Assembly (NCBI GenBank): GCA_963711505.1
Contig: CAVQEJ010000001.1
Coordinates: 1-64,000, forward strand
Source of the DNA: JAGWRA01 sp963711505
GTDB lineage: Bacteria > Acidobacteriota > Vicinamibacteria > Vicinamibacterales > CAVVIG01
Length of the DNA: 64,000 nt
Direction: 5' to 3'
In this document: piece by piece, positions 29,745 to 38,305 of the stretch
Layout: each line of letters starts with the position of its first letter
Position numbering within the stretch: position 1 is the stretch's first letter
Position numbers and translations under genes: made by a program
The notes under the pieces: generated by a model
What the model was told of the DNA's origin: nothing
Database searches by the model: none
Seen by the model: only the letters and a program-made list of their open reading frames with translations

Positions 29745-30878
29745 CTAGCCGATCCGCTTGCTCGACCGGGCCACGGCCAGGCTGAGAATCGCGATCCCCC
29801 AGACGGCCAGCGCCGCGGCCTGCGGCCACAGCACTTCGAGGCCGACCCCCTTCAGGAAGATCCCCCGCACGATCACCAGGTAGTACCGCAGCGGAATCAG
29901 GTACGTCAGCCACTGGATCGCCTGCGGCATGTTCGCGATCGGGAAGACGAACCCCGACAGGAAGATCATCGGCATCAGGAAGAAGAACATGGCCGTCATC
30001 ATCGCCTGCTGCTGGGTGTTCGACACGGTCGACACGAACAGTCCCAGGCCGAGCGCCGTCAGCAGGTAGACGAGGGTCAGCGCCATCAGCAGCGTCAGGC
30101 TGCCGCGCAGCGGCACCTGGAACCACAGCAGCGCCACGGCAATCACCAGGACGACGTCGACCAGGCCGATCACGGCATAGGGCACCAGCTTGCCGACGAT
30201 GAGCTCACCGCGGCCGAGCGGCGTGACGTTCAACTGCTCCAGCGTGCCGACTTCCCGTTCGCGCACGATGGCCATCGACGACATGATGGCCGTCACCACG
30301 ACGAGCAGCAGCGCGAGCACGCCGGGCACCATGAAGTCGCGGCTCTCCAGCCGCGGGTTGAACCAGATGCGGATACGGGCGTCCAGTCCGGCGGCCGCCG
30401 CCCCGGGCGACCGGTTCCTCATCAGCTGGTGCCCGTAGGCGGCCAGCAGCGCCGTCGCATTGCCGACCGCCACCGTCGCCGAGTTGGAATCGCTGCCGTC
30501 GGCGAGCACCTGCACGGCCTGCGGCACGCCGGCGTTCAGCCGCCGGCCGTACCCCGCCGGAATCGAGAGCGCCATCCACGCCGTGCCCCGCGCGAGGTAC
30601 GGGTCGACCTCGTCGACGGTCGTCACCAGGTGCGTCACGGTGAAGTAGGGCGACTGGTCGAACTGCTCGATCAGCTGCCGGCTGGCCACCGACCGGTCGG
30701 CGTCCGCCACCACGATCGGCACGTTGCGCACGTCGGTGGTGGCGGCGTAGCCGAGCATCAGCAGCTGCAGCACGGGCGCCAGGATGACGATGTTCAGCAG
30801 CCGCGGATCGCGCTTGAGCTCCAGCAGCTCCTTCCACATCAGGAACAGCGTGCGTCGTACCGAAGGCCCCAGCCGCAT
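29745..30878 (-). CDS. ABC-2 type permease B (YhhJ/YbhR-like)
   Basis: Membrane subunit of an efflux ABC transporter, 377 residues. One helix at the N-terminus (LLNIVILAPVLQLLMLGYAA) precedes a periplasmic domain (TTDVRNVPIVVADADRSVAS to about residue 170), then five C-terminal helices, including DFMVPGVLALLLVVVTAIMS, AMMTAMFFFLMPMIFLSGFV, and the family motif FPIANMPQAIQWLTYLIPLR. The ABC2_membrane_3 layout is clear. Its ATG overlaps the stop of permease A by one base (TGATG). Last gene of the operon. Substrate unknown; homologues export antibiotics, dyes or cations. Confidence 0.9.
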   Translation of the reverse strand: MRLGPSVRRTLFLMWKELLELKRDPRLLNIVILAPVLQLLMLGYAATTDVRNVPIVVADADRSVASRQLIEQFDQSPYFTVTHLVTTVDEVDPYLARGTAWMALSIPAGYGRRLNAGVPQAVQVLADGSDSNSATVAVGNATALLAAYGHQLMRNRSPGAAAAGLDARIRIWFNPRLESRDFMVPGVLALLLVVVTAIMSSMAIVREREVGTLEQLNVTPLGRGELIVGKLVPYAVIGLVDVVLVIAVALLWFQVPLRGSLTLLMALTLVYLLTALGLGLFVSTVSNTQQQAMMTAMFFFLMPMIFLSGFVFPIANMPQAIQWLTYLIPLRYYLVIVRGIFLKGVGLEVLWPQAAALAVWGIAILSLAVARSSKRIG

Positions 30879-31990
30879 CACGCCCACTCCCTTCGCAGCC
30901 GCACGGCCGCCAGCCCGATCACCACGGCGGCGAAGGCCGCAAGCGCGGCCAGGTCGGGCCAGAACACCATGATGCCGGTGCCCTTCAGCAGGATGCCGCG
31001 GAGCGCGACCAGGAAGTACCGGGCCGGCACCACGTAGGTCACCGCCTGCAGCCAGACCGGCATGCTGGAGATCGGGAAGATGAACCCCGACAGCAGCAGC
31101 GTGGGCATGAACGAGGCCAGCGCGGCGGTCTGGAAGGCCACCTGCTGCGAGTCGGAGATGGTCGAGATGAACAGCCCCAGCCCCAGCGCGCCGATCAGGA
31201 ACAGCGCCAGCGTGAACAGCAGCAGGATCCAGGAGCCCCGCATCGGCAGGTCGAACAGCCACATCGCCGCCAGCACGATGCCCACCGACGAGACGAGCGA
31301 GACCAGCAGGTAGGGGATGCTCTTGCCGGTGACGTACGACAGCGCGCCGAGCGGCGCCATCCGGACCTGTTCCATCGTGCCCCGCTCCTTCTCGCGCACG
31401 ACCGACATGGCCGTCGAGATGACCGCCGTCAGCATGGCGATGTAGGCGATCAGGCCGGGGACGAGGAACAGGACGCTGCGCAGCTCGGGGTTGTACCAGA
31501 CACGCGGCTCGGCGCGGACCAGCAGCCGGCCGGCGACCGGATACCGCTGCAGCCGGTACATGGCCGACTGCGCCTCCAGCAGGGCCTGCACGTAGCCCAT
31601 CACGGTCGTCGCCGTGTTCGCGTCGTCGCCGTTGATGAGCACCTGGATCGGCGCCGTCTCGCCGGTCCGCAGCCGCCGGCCGGTGCCGGCGGGAATGACG
31701 AGCACGATCCGGACGTCCCCGGCGTCCATCAGGCGCTGGATGCCCTGGTCGGTGACGCCGCCAGCCAGGTCGAAGTAGGTGGAGCGCACGAAGGCCGAGA
31801 CCAGGGCGCGGCTCTCCGGCGACTGGTCCTGATCGTTGACCGCCATCTTCACGTGATGGATGTCCCAGTTCAACGCGTACCCGAACAACAGGAGAAACAG
31901 GATCGGCACGACGAGCAGCACCGACAGCGTGCGCCTGTCGCGCGCGATCTGCCGGAACTCCTTGCGCCCGACCGCCAGGGCCTTCCTCAT
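30878..31990 (-). CDS. ABC-2 type permease A (YbhS-like)
   Basis: A 370-residue paralogue of permease B with the same plan: VGRKEFRQIARDRRTLSVLL then VVPILFLLLFGYALNWDIHH, periplasmic domain with VLVIPAGTGRRL, then FLVPGLIAYIAMLTAVISTA, VREKERGTMEQVRMAPL, and FISTISDSQQVAFQTAALAS. GFIFPISSMPVWLQAVTYVV near the end matches the family. The ATG at 31990 overlaps the ATPase stop by 4 bp (ATGA). Two different permeases in one operon suggest a heterodimer, as in YbhFSR. Confidence 0.9.
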   Translation of the reverse strand: MRKALAVGRKEFRQIARDRRTLSVLLVVPILFLLLFGYALNWDIHHVKMAVNDQDQSPESRALVSAFVRSTYFDLAGGVTDQGIQRLMDAGDVRIVLVIPAGTGRRLRTGETAPIQVLINGDDANTATTVMGYVQALLEAQSAMYRLQRYPVAGRLLVRAEPRVWYNPELRSVLFLVPGLIAYIAMLTAVISTAMSVVREKERGTMEQVRMAPLGALSYVTGKSIPYLLVSLVSSVGIVLAAMWLFDLPMRGSWILLLFTLALFLIGALGLGLFISTISDSQQVAFQTAALASFMPTLLLSGFIFPISSMPVWLQAVTYVVPARYFLVALRGILLKGTGIMVFWPDLAALAAFAAVVIGLAAVRLRREWA

Positions 31991-32928
31991 GACGCCGCCC
32001 TCCGTTCCATGACGTCGAGGAACACGTCCTCGAGCGACGGCTCCACCGGCGAGATGCTCGCCACCTCGAGTCCGGCCCCCGCCAGCCGGCCGCGCAACGG
32101 CTCCACGTCCTGCTGGCCGTGGTGCAGCACGGCGTGGATGGCCGTGCCGAACACGCTCGTCTTCTCCACTTCCGGCGCGTCCTGCAGCGCGCGCATGGCG
32201 GCCACCGGATTCGACGTGTCGATTTCCACGATCGACCGGCCGGCGAACAGCCCCTTCAGTTCGGAGGTCGTGCCGAGCGCGGCCAGGCGGCCCGCGTCCA
32301 TGATGGCGATCCGGTGGCAGTGCTCCGCCTCGTCCATGTAGTGCGTGGTGACGAGCACGGTGACGCCCCCGGTCGACAGCGTGTCGATGAGGTGCCAGAA
32401 CCGGCGGCGCGACAGGGGATCGACGCCGCCCGTCGGCTCGTCGAGGAAGACGATCGGCGGCTCGTGGAGGATCGCGCAGCCGAGCGCGAGCCGCTGGCGG
32501 ACGCCGCCGGGCAGGTCGTGTGTCATCGCGCGCTCGCGGCCTTCGAGGCCCGCCATCTCGATGACGAACCGGCGACGCGCCTTGTATTGATCGCGGGACA
32601 GCCCGTAGATGCCCGCGAAGAACCGGATGTTCTCGTCGACGGTCAGCTGCTCGTACAGCGAGAACTTCTGGGACATGTACCCGATCCGGCGCTTCACGCC
32701 TTCCGGGTCGCGCGTCACGTCGATGCCGCCGACCAGCGCCGTGCCGCTCGTCGGCATCAGCAGGCCGCACAGCATCCGGATGGTCGTCGACTTGCCGGCG
32801 CCGTTGGCGCCGAGGAAGCCGAAGATCTCGCCCTGGTGCACGTTGAAGCTGAGGTCGTCGACCGCGACGAAGTCGCCGAAGCGCCGGGTCAGCCGCTCGA
32901 CCTCGATGCTGTCGGCCGCGCCGTTCAT
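31987..32928 (-). CDS. ABC transporter ATPase 2 of the efflux operon
   Basis: A 313-residue nucleotide-binding subunit. Walker A FLGANGAGKSTTIRML, Q-loop GYMSQKFSLYEQLTVDENI, signature LPGGVRQRLALGCAI (Pro where the canonical motif has Ser), Walker B PPIVFLDEPTGGVDP, H-loop VLVTTHYMDEAEHC. The LPGG signature is a known variant in DrrA/YbhF-type ATPases, but its effect here is untested. Start ATG 32928. It is separated by 44 bp from the TolC gene and overlaps permease A. With the second ATPase at 34361 it may reproduce the two halves of the fused YbhF ATPase. Confidence 0.9.
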   Translation of the reverse strand: MNGAADSIEVERLTRRFGDFVAVDDLSFNVHQGEIFGFLGANGAGKSTTIRMLCGLLMPTSGTALVGGIDVTRDPEGVKRRIGYMSQKFSLYEQLTVDENIRFFAGIYGLSRDQYKARRRFVIEMAGLEGRERAMTHDLPGGVRQRLALGCAILHEPPIVFLDEPTGGVDPLSRRRFWHLIDTLSTGGVTVLVTTHYMDEAEHCHRIAIMDAGRLAALGTTSELKGLFAGRSIVEIDTSNPVAAMRALQDAPEVEKTSVFGTAIHAVLHHGQQDVEPLRGRLAGAGLEVASISPVEPSLEDVFLDVMERRAAS

Positions 32929-32972
32929 CGCCCCGCTCCCGTCACTCGACGGATGGTGGACGACATGGCGCC

Positions 32973-34364
32973 TCACCGTCCCAGCACCCGCTCGAGCCGG
33001 GCCTGCGCCAGCCGCGCGGCCGCGACCGCCTGCGTCCGATCCAGCTCCGCCTGCAGCAGCGCCACCTGCGCGTCGATCACGTCGGTGTTGGTCGCCACGC
33101 CCGCCTCGAAGCGGTTCTCGACGACGCGGTGCGCGTCCTGCGCCGCCCGCACCGCCTCCTCGGCCGCCGGAATGGCGGCTTCGCTGGACTGCAGGTCGAG
33201 CGCCCGCTCGCGCACCTCCGCGTCCAGCGTCTCGTCGAAGTCGGCGAGCTGCTCGCGCACCGCCCGCACGCCCGCCGAGGCCTGGGCGACCGCGGCCGCC
33301 GTCCGGCCGCCGTCCCACAGCGACCAGCTCACGTTCACGCCGACGTCCCACGACTCGTTCCAGGCCCCCACCCGGGGGAAGATCCGGGGGTTCGGCCGGG
33401 CGTAATCGACGCCGCCGGATACCGCCACGGCCGGCCGCCGCCCCGCGCCCGCCGCCGTCTCCTCGTGGGTGGCGGCCGCGAGGCGATCTTCGAGCGCCTT
33501 CCGCTCGCTCCGGCCCTGCTTCGCCTCGCCGAGGAGGGTGGCCGGCGGCGGCGGCGGCGGCGGTGGCGCCAGCGTCGCCTGCGGCGCGACCGGCGTGCCG
33601 GGCGCCAGGCCGACGAGCCGGCGGAACGCGACGGCCGAGACATCGCGCTGGTTGCGCGCCTGGATCAGCAGCATCCGATCGCGCGCGGCCTGCGCCTCGA
33701 CCGCCGACACGTCGTTGGGCGGCAGCAGTCCGACCGTGAACCGGTTGCGGACGTCCTCGAGGTGAGCCTGGATTCGCGCTCCCGCCTGCTCGACCACGCG
33801 CACCGTGTCGTTCGCGGTGACGAGCGCCCAGAACGCGCGCGTGATCTCGAGCCGGAGGTCGGCGCGCGCAGTCGCTATCTGCTGGGCGTCGGCGCTCGCT
33901 TCGGCCTTCGCGGCCCGTTGCAGCGCATCCTGCCGGCCGCCCGTGTAGATCGGCCACTGCAGGTCGAGCCGCGTCCGGTAGTTGTCGGGGACGTCCGGGT
34001 AGATCACCTGGAAGCCGTGCCCCGGCACCGTCAGGCCGAACGCGTCGATGTGATTCGTCCGCTGGTAGCCGGCCTGGGCGCTCACGACCGGACGCTTCGC
34101 CGCCTTCCGGCCGTCCACGGCCGAGTCGGCGGCGTCCCGCTGCGCCTCCATCGCGGCCAGCCGATGGCTCGCCGCGATCCCGCGCGCGATGGCGTCGTCC
34201 AGGCTGAGCGGAACGATCTGGCCCGCAGCGGGCGCCGGCAGCGCGCCGGGGCCGGCCTCCGCGGCGCCGGGCGGCTGCCCGGTCGTCTGCGCGGCCGCCG
34301 GACCGGCGGCCAGCAGGGCCGCGGCGATGAAGAAGATCGACGTGCGATGAATGAGTCGTGTCAT
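32973..34364 (-). CDS. TolC-family outer-membrane channel
   Basis: A 463-residue outer-membrane efflux protein. Signal peptide SIFFIAAALLAAGPAAA. Two OEP repeats: the first holds LSLDDAIARGIAASHRLAAM and YRTRLDLQWPIYTGGRQDAL, the second DVGVNVSWSLWDGGRTAAAV and LERVLGR at the C-terminus. A proline run (PPPPPPPP, near residue 268) lies in the linker, encoded by tandem ggcggcggc. It forms the exit duct for the ABC permeases with the membrane fusion protein encoded upstream. The start overlaps the preceding ATPase stop by 4 bp. Confidence 0.9.
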   Translation of the reverse strand: MTRLIHRTSIFFIAAALLAAGPAAAQTTGQPPGAAEAGPGALPAPAAGQIVPLSLDDAIARGIAASHRLAAMEAQRDAADSAVDGRKAAKRPVVSAQAGYQRTNHIDAFGLTVPGHGFQVIYPDVPDNYRTRLDLQWPIYTGGRQDALQRAAKAEASADAQQIATARADLRLEITRAFWALVTANDTVRVVEQAGARIQAHLEDVRNRFTVGLLPPNDVSAVEAQAARDRMLLIQARNQRDVSAVAFRRLVGLAPGTPVAPQATLAPPPPPPPPATLLGEAKQGRSERKALEDRLAAATHEETAAGAGRRPAVAVSGGVDYARPNPRIFPRVGAWNESWDVGVNVSWSLWDGGRTAAAVAQASAGVRAVREQLADFDETLDAEVRERALDLQSSEAAIPAAEEAVRAAQDAHRVVENRFEAGVATNTDVIDAQVALLQAELDRTQAVAAARLAQARLERVLGR

Positions 34365-35302
34365 GACTGCTGCTCGTCTCCCGTCAGGCGGGTGATGAAG
34401 ACATCTTCGAGCGAGATGGGAACTTCGCGGAGGCTCACGACCGTCAGGCCCGCCCGCTCGACGGCGGCCTTCAGCCGATCGCCGACGCCGGCGTCCTCCT
34501 GCTCGAGCCGGACATGCGCGCGCTCGCCGAACATCTGCACGTCGACGACGCCGGGCACCTGTGCCAGCACCGCCGCGGCTCGTTCGGGCGGCTGGATGAT
34601 GACCTCGAGCATCTCGCCGGGGAGTGACGCGCGCAGGCGCGCCGGCGACTCGCTCGCCAGCAGACGTCCCTGGTGCAGCAGCGCCACCTGCCCGCACCGC
34701 TCCGCTTCGTCGAGGTACGGTGTCGCCATCGCGATGGTGATGCCGTGCGCGAGGAACTCCGCCAACAGCATCCAGAACTCGCGGCGCGAGACCGGATCGA
34801 CGCCGGTCGTCGGCTCGTCGAGCACGATGAGCTCGGGCTCGTGCACCAGCGTGCAGGCCAGCGCGAGCTTCTGCTTCATGCCGCCCGACAGCCGGTCGGC
34901 GAGCCGGCTGCGGAACGCCGTGAGCTGCGTCATCTCGAGCAGCCGGTCGCGGCGCGCCCGATAGTCGGTCATCCCGTGGATCTCGGCGAAGAACGCGATG
35001 TTCTCGTCGACGCTCAGATCGCCGTAGAGGCTGAACCGCTGCGAGAGGTAACCGACCGAGCGGGTCAGCCTGCGGTGGTCGCGCACCGGATCGAGTCCGA
35101 GGACCGTGATGCGCCCGGCGTCGGGATGCAGCAGCCCGCAGGCCAGCCGGATCGTCGTCGTCTTGCCGGCGCCGTCGGGCCCGATGAGGCCGAACATCGT
35201 GCCTCGCTCGACGGTGAGCGAGAGCCCCGCCAGCGCCTCGGTGTCGACGTAGCGCTTCCGGACGTCCTCGAAGACAATCGCCGGTTCGCCCTGGGCGCTC
35301 AT
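34361..35302 (-). CDS. ABC transporter ATPase 1 of the efflux operon
   Basis: A 313-residue ATPase. Walker A LIGPDGAGKTTTIRLA (Asp-Gly in place of Asn-Gly), Q-loop GYLSQRFSLYGDLSVDENIA, canonical signature LSGGMKQKLALACTL, Walker B LIVLDEPTTGVDPVSRREFW. In place of the usual switch histidine the next strand reads IAMATPYLDEAERC, so the H-loop His is replaced by Pro-Tyr. ATPase 2 keeps its His (TTHYMDEAEHC). This suggests an asymmetric pair with one degenerate hydrolysis site. Overlaps the fusion-protein stop by 4 bp. Confidence 0.9.
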   Translation of the reverse strand: MSAQGEPAIVFEDVRKRYVDTEALAGLSLTVERGTMFGLIGPDGAGKTTTIRLACGLLHPDAGRITVLGLDPVRDHRRLTRSVGYLSQRFSLYGDLSVDENIAFFAEIHGMTDYRARRDRLLEMTQLTAFRSRLADRLSGGMKQKLALACTLVHEPELIVLDEPTTGVDPVSRREFWMLLAEFLAHGITIAMATPYLDEAERCGQVALLHQGRLLASESPARLRASLPGEMLEVIIQPPERAAAVLAQVPGVVDVQMFGERAHVRLEQEDAGVGDRLKAAVERAGLTVVSLREVPISLEDVFITRLTGDEQQS

Positions 35303-36390
35303 CGTCCTCCCGGCGTCGCGGCGCCCTTCTGCGCCGGCTGCAGCGGAATCTCCGCCTCGACGGGCATCCCTTCCTTCAGCACGCCCTGGCGGTTGTCGAC
35401 CGCGATCTTGATCCGGTAGACCAGTTTCGCGCGGTCGTCGGCCGTCTGGACGTTGCGCGGCGTGAACTGCGCCTGCGAGGCGATGAAGCTGACCGTGCCC
35501 GGCAGGCCGGCGCCGCCGGCGTCGGTGAAGACCAGCGCCTTCTGCCCGACACGGATCCGCGGCACGAGCGGTTCCTCGACGTAGACGTTCGCCCACGCGT
35601 GGTCCAGGTCGCTCACGATCACGAGCGGCGCATGCGGGAGGACCCGCTCGCCCACCTCGACCAGCTTGCTCGTGACGACGCCCGAGACGGGGGCGACGAC
35701 CGTGGCATCGGCCAGGTGCTTCTGAATGGTGGCGATCTGCGCGTTGGCGGCCGCGAGGCGGGCCTTCGCCGCGCTGATTTCCTGCGGCCGGGCGCCGGCA
35801 CGGAGCCGATCGACGACCTGCTGCGCCGCGCGCACGCTGGCGCGCGCCGCCTGGAGCTGCTGCGTCGCCACGTCGCGGCGCGTCACGGCGTCGTCGCGCT
35901 GCTTGCGGGAGCCCGAGTTCGACTTCAGCAGCGACTCGAAGCGGTCGACGTCCTGCTGGGCCGACGTCAACTGGGCTTCAACCGCCGGCACCTGCGCGCG
36001 GGCGACGGCGAGCTGGGCCTCGGCCTGCAGAACGTCCTCGGGCCGACTGCCGGCCTCGAGGAGCTGGAGTTGCGCCATGGCCTGGTCGCGCCCGGCCTCG
36101 GCGCCGCGGAGCGCCAGCTCGGTGTCGGCGGTGTCGAGCTTCGCGATGACCTCACCGGCGGTCACGCGGTCGCCCTCGGCGACGTGCAGTTCGAGGATGC
36201 GGCCGCCGACGTCCGGCGACAGGGCGACGTCGGTGGCGTCGACCTGTCCGGAAGCCCGGACGCTGTTCCGGGGCGCCTCGTGGGCGCAGCCGGCCGCGGT
36301 GAACAGCAGGGCCGCCGCGAGCGCGGCCGGCCCCACCCCCGCGCGCCGGAGGAAGCGGCGCGAACGACGGACGGAGTGCGACGTGGACAT
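35299..36390 (-). CDS. Membrane fusion lipoprotein of the efflux operon (HlyD/YbhG-like)
   Basis: A 363-residue periplasmic adaptor. It has a lipobox LLFTAAGC at residues 27-34, so it is probably anchored by lipid. The biotinyl-lipoyl half-motifs flank a long coiled coil: GGRILELHVAEGDRVTAGEV on one side, VVAPVSGVVTSKLVEVGERV on the other; the coiled coil (QLQLLEAGSRPEDVLQAEAQ to AAANAQIATIQKHLADA) reaches TolC. The beta-barrel VYVEEPLVPRIRVGQKALVF follows. First structural gene after the regulator, sharing one base with the tetR stop. Confidence 0.9.
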   Translation of the reverse strand: MSTSHSVRRSRRFLRRAGVGPAALAAALLFTAAGCAHEAPRNSVRASGQVDATDVALSPDVGGRILELHVAEGDRVTAGEVIAKLDTADTELALRGAEAGRDQAMAQLQLLEAGSRPEDVLQAEAQLAVARAQVPAVEAQLTSAQQDVDRFESLLKSNSGSRKQRDDAVTRRDVATQQLQAARASVRAAQQVVDRLRAGARPQEISAAKARLAAANAQIATIQKHLADATVVAPVSGVVTSKLVEVGERVLPHAPLVIVSDLDHAWANVYVEEPLVPRIRVGQKALVFTDAGGAGLPGTVSFIASQAQFTPRNVQTADDRAKLVYRIKIAVDNRQGVLKEGMPVEAEIPLQPAQKGAATPGGR

Positions 36391-37064
36391 TACTGGGATC
36401 CTCCAGGCACCGGCCGGGTCGGCCGGCGGCGGGCGCCGGCCGCCCGGGTGTCGGGCCCGGCCGTGAGGCCGAGCTTCACGAAGGTCTGCAGGTGACGGAC
36501 GAACGACTCGACGTCGAGCCCTTCGGCCGGAAGGAGCTTGCGGCGGATCAGCTCGTGGCGAACCGGCGCGCCGCCCAGGAACATGAGGAGCGGCCCGATC
36601 ACCGTGAAGTAGGTGAGCACGGGATGGACGAGGCGGAACGCGCCGCGGTCGACGCCTTCCGCGATGATCGCGGTGCCGACCTGCGCCAGTCCCTGCATCG
36701 TCGTGAGCGTCTCCTGGTCGAGGTGCTCACCGCCTTCGGCCAGCTCGCGCAGCATGATGCGCGGCAGCTCGGGATGCTCCTGCAGGAAGGCGGCGGCGGT
36801 CTCGACGAAGCGCTCGATCCGGTCGGCCGGCGGCAGCCCGGCGTCGATGGCGCGGACGCGGTCGGCCAGGGCGCCGAACAGGTTGGTGATGGTCTCGCGA
36901 TAGAGGGCCTGCTTGCCGGCGAAGTGGTAGTAGATCATCGCCTTGTTCACTTTCGCGCGTCGGGCGATGGTGTCGACGCCGGCGCCGGCGAAGCCGCGGT
37001 CGGCGAACTCCCGGCGGGCGGCGTCGAGGATCCGGGTGCGGGTGTCACGAGGTGTCCTTGCCAT
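36390..37064 (-). CDS. TetR-family repressor of the efflux operon
   Basis: A 224-residue regulator. The N-terminal helix-turn-helix is RTRILDAARREFADRGFAGA, GVDTIARRAKVNKAMIYYHF, AGKQALYRETI. The C-terminal ligand domain resembles CecR (YbiH): PRIMLRELAEGGEHLDQETL, FRLVHPVLTYFTVIGPLLMF. It is the first gene of the operon, so the complex regulates itself. The ATG lies directly inside the end of an 18-bp palindrome. There is no SD, so the message may be leaderless. Confidence 0.9.
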   Translation of the reverse strand: MARTPRDTRTRILDAARREFADRGFAGAGVDTIARRAKVNKAMIYYHFAGKQALYRETITNLFGALADRVRAIDAGLPPADRIERFVETAAAFLQEHPELPRIMLRELAEGGEHLDQETLTTMQGLAQVGTAIIAEGVDRGAFRLVHPVLTYFTVIGPLLMFLGGAPVRHELIRRKLLPAEGLDVESFVRHLQTFVKLGLTAGPDTRAAGARRRPTRPVPGGSQ

Positions 37065-37081
37065 AACTAACTAGTTAGTTA
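37064..37081 (-). promoter_or_regulatory. TetR operator palindrome
   Basis: TAACTAACTAGTTAGTTA is a perfect 18-bp palindrome, AT-rich in GC-rich surroundings. Its first base is the A of the tetR start codon. The GTTAACTAACTAGTTAGTTA pattern is the usual recognition sequence type for CecR/YbiH-like TetR repressors. Binding here would block the start of the whole operon. Confidence 0.85.
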
Positions 37082-37190
37082 ACATCAGCCGCCGGCCCGC
37101 GTCAACCCCCCCGGCGCGGGATCCTTTTTGCGGACCGCCCCCTTCCCCGCCTTGCGGCCCCGCCCCGACCGGCCTAAGATGCGTCTTTGG

Positions 37191-37215
37191 TCGGGGCTCT
37201 GCCCCGAACCCCGGC
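37191..37215. repeat. GGGGCTCTGCCCCGAACCCC repeat, second copy
   Basis: tcggggctctgccccgaacc then ccggc, one base different from the copy at 19329-19353. It lies in the spacer between tetR and the epimerase gene. Confidence 0.7.
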
Positions 37216-37322
37216 TCCCTCCGTTGCGCTCGCAATCCGGCTCGCTCCACGCCGGTCGCGGGCCCGCGGTGCGGGCCGTTACGGTGAGCGCGCAGTCCCG
37301 ACTGAATGGAGGCGGCGCCTGC

Positions 37323-38231
37323 ATGAGAATCGTCGTCGCCGGCGGCTCCGGCTTCCTCGGCCGACCGCTCTGTCAGTCACTCGCCGCGGCCGGCCACGAC
37401 ATCGTCATCCTCACCCGGCAGGCACCAGCCCCGGCGAGAGGCCCGATCAGCTACGCGCAGTGGAACCCGCACGGCGGCTCGGGCCCCTGGGCGTCCGTGC
37501 TGCACCACGCCGATGCCGTCGTGAACCTCGCCGGCGAGTCGCTCGCGGGCGGCCGGTGGACGGCCGGACGCAAGCGCCTCCTGGTCGACAGCCGGCTGCA
37601 GCCGACGCGCAGCCTCGTCCATGCGATGCGCGAGGCGCCGGCACCGCCCGACGTCTTCCTCAGCGCCTCGGGAATCAACTATTACGGGGCGCACGGCGAC
37701 GAGACGATCACCGAACAGGCTCCGGCCGGCCACGACTTCACCTCACGCCTGTGCGTCGACTGGGAGAAGGCCGCGGGCGCCATCGCGAACCCCGCGACGC
37801 GCGTCGTCTGCGTGCGGACCGGCCCGGTGCTCGGCCGTCACGGCGGCCTGCTGCCGTCGATGCTGCTGCCGTTCAAGCTGTTCTTCGGCGGTCCGCTCGG
37901 CAGCGGCCGGCAGTACCTGTCGTGGATCCACCTCACCGACTGGGTGCGGCTCGCCCAGTGGATCATCGAGACGCCGACGGTCGGCAGCGGGCCGGTGAAC
38001 GCGACGGCGCCCACGCCAGTCACCAACGCCGACTTCTCCACGGCGCTGGGGCGCGCGCTGCACCGACCGAGCTGGCTGCCGGTCCCGGCGTTCGCCGTCC
38101 GGATCGCCGTCGGCGAGATGGCCACGCTGGCCCTCACCGGACAGCGCGCGCTGCCGGCGCGCGCCACCGATCTCGGCTTCACGTTCCGCTTCAGCCATGT
38201 CGGCGTCGCGCTGCAGGACGTGCTCGGATGA
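37323..38231 (+). CDS. NAD(P)-dependent epimerase SDR39U1 / TIGR01777 family
   Basis: A 302-residue short-chain dehydrogenase-like protein. The N-terminal nucleotide motif is MRIVVAGGSGFLGRPLCQSL; ADAVVNLAGESLAGGRWTAG and RKRLLVDSRLQPTRSLVHAM are the TIGR01777 signature; SASGINYYGAHGDETITEQA carries the catalytic S and YxxK-like region (here YYGAHGD). A DUF1731 tail ends WLPVPAFAVRIAVGEMATLA. Called YfcH or 'SulA-like' in older annotations; substrate unknown. ATG 37323 matches the Rossmann start. No operon partner: BlaI follows after 74 bp. Confidence 0.9.
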   Translation: MRIVVAGGSGFLGRPLCQSLAAAGHDIVILTRQAPAPARGPISYAQWNPHGGSGPWASVLHHADAVVNLAGESLAGGRWTAGRKRLLVDSRLQPTRSLVHAMREAPAPPDVFLSASGINYYGAHGDETITEQAPAGHDFTSRLCVDWEKAAGAIANPATRVVCVRTGPVLGRHGGLLPSMLLPFKLFFGGPLGSGRQYLSWIHLTDWVRLAQWIIETPTVGSGPVNATAPTPVTNADFSTALGRALHRPSWLPVPAFAVRIAVGEMATLALTGQRALPARATDLGFTFRFSHVGVALQDVLG

Positions 38232-38272
38232 GGCGCCCGCCGGGCCCGTCGGGCCGGCCCGGGCTGGCGTGC

Positions 38273-38299
38273 TAGACTGGCGATCCGGACTATCCAGTC
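38273..38299 (+). promoter_or_regulatory. Candidate promoter/dyad upstream of blaI
   Basis: TAGACT (38273-38278) could be a -10 box. GACTGG and CCAGTC (38275-38280, 38294-38299) form an inverted repeat with a 13-base gap. BlaI-type repressors bind dyads near their own promoter, but this sequence is not the classic TACTAC/GTAGTA operator. Confidence 0.3.
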
Positions 38300-38305
38300 A
38301 TCCGC

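Noticed and set aside
27067..30126. A 1,019-codon open frame on the minus strand
   Set aside because: It lies antisense to the glycosyltransferase and LPG-synthase-like genes, which have clear motifs; the translation is low-complexity.
30878..32770. The ABC permease A frame extended upstream to about 630 codons
   Set aside because: The N-terminal 260 codons overlap the ATPase gene in another frame and are not protein-like; the family N-terminus starts at 31990.
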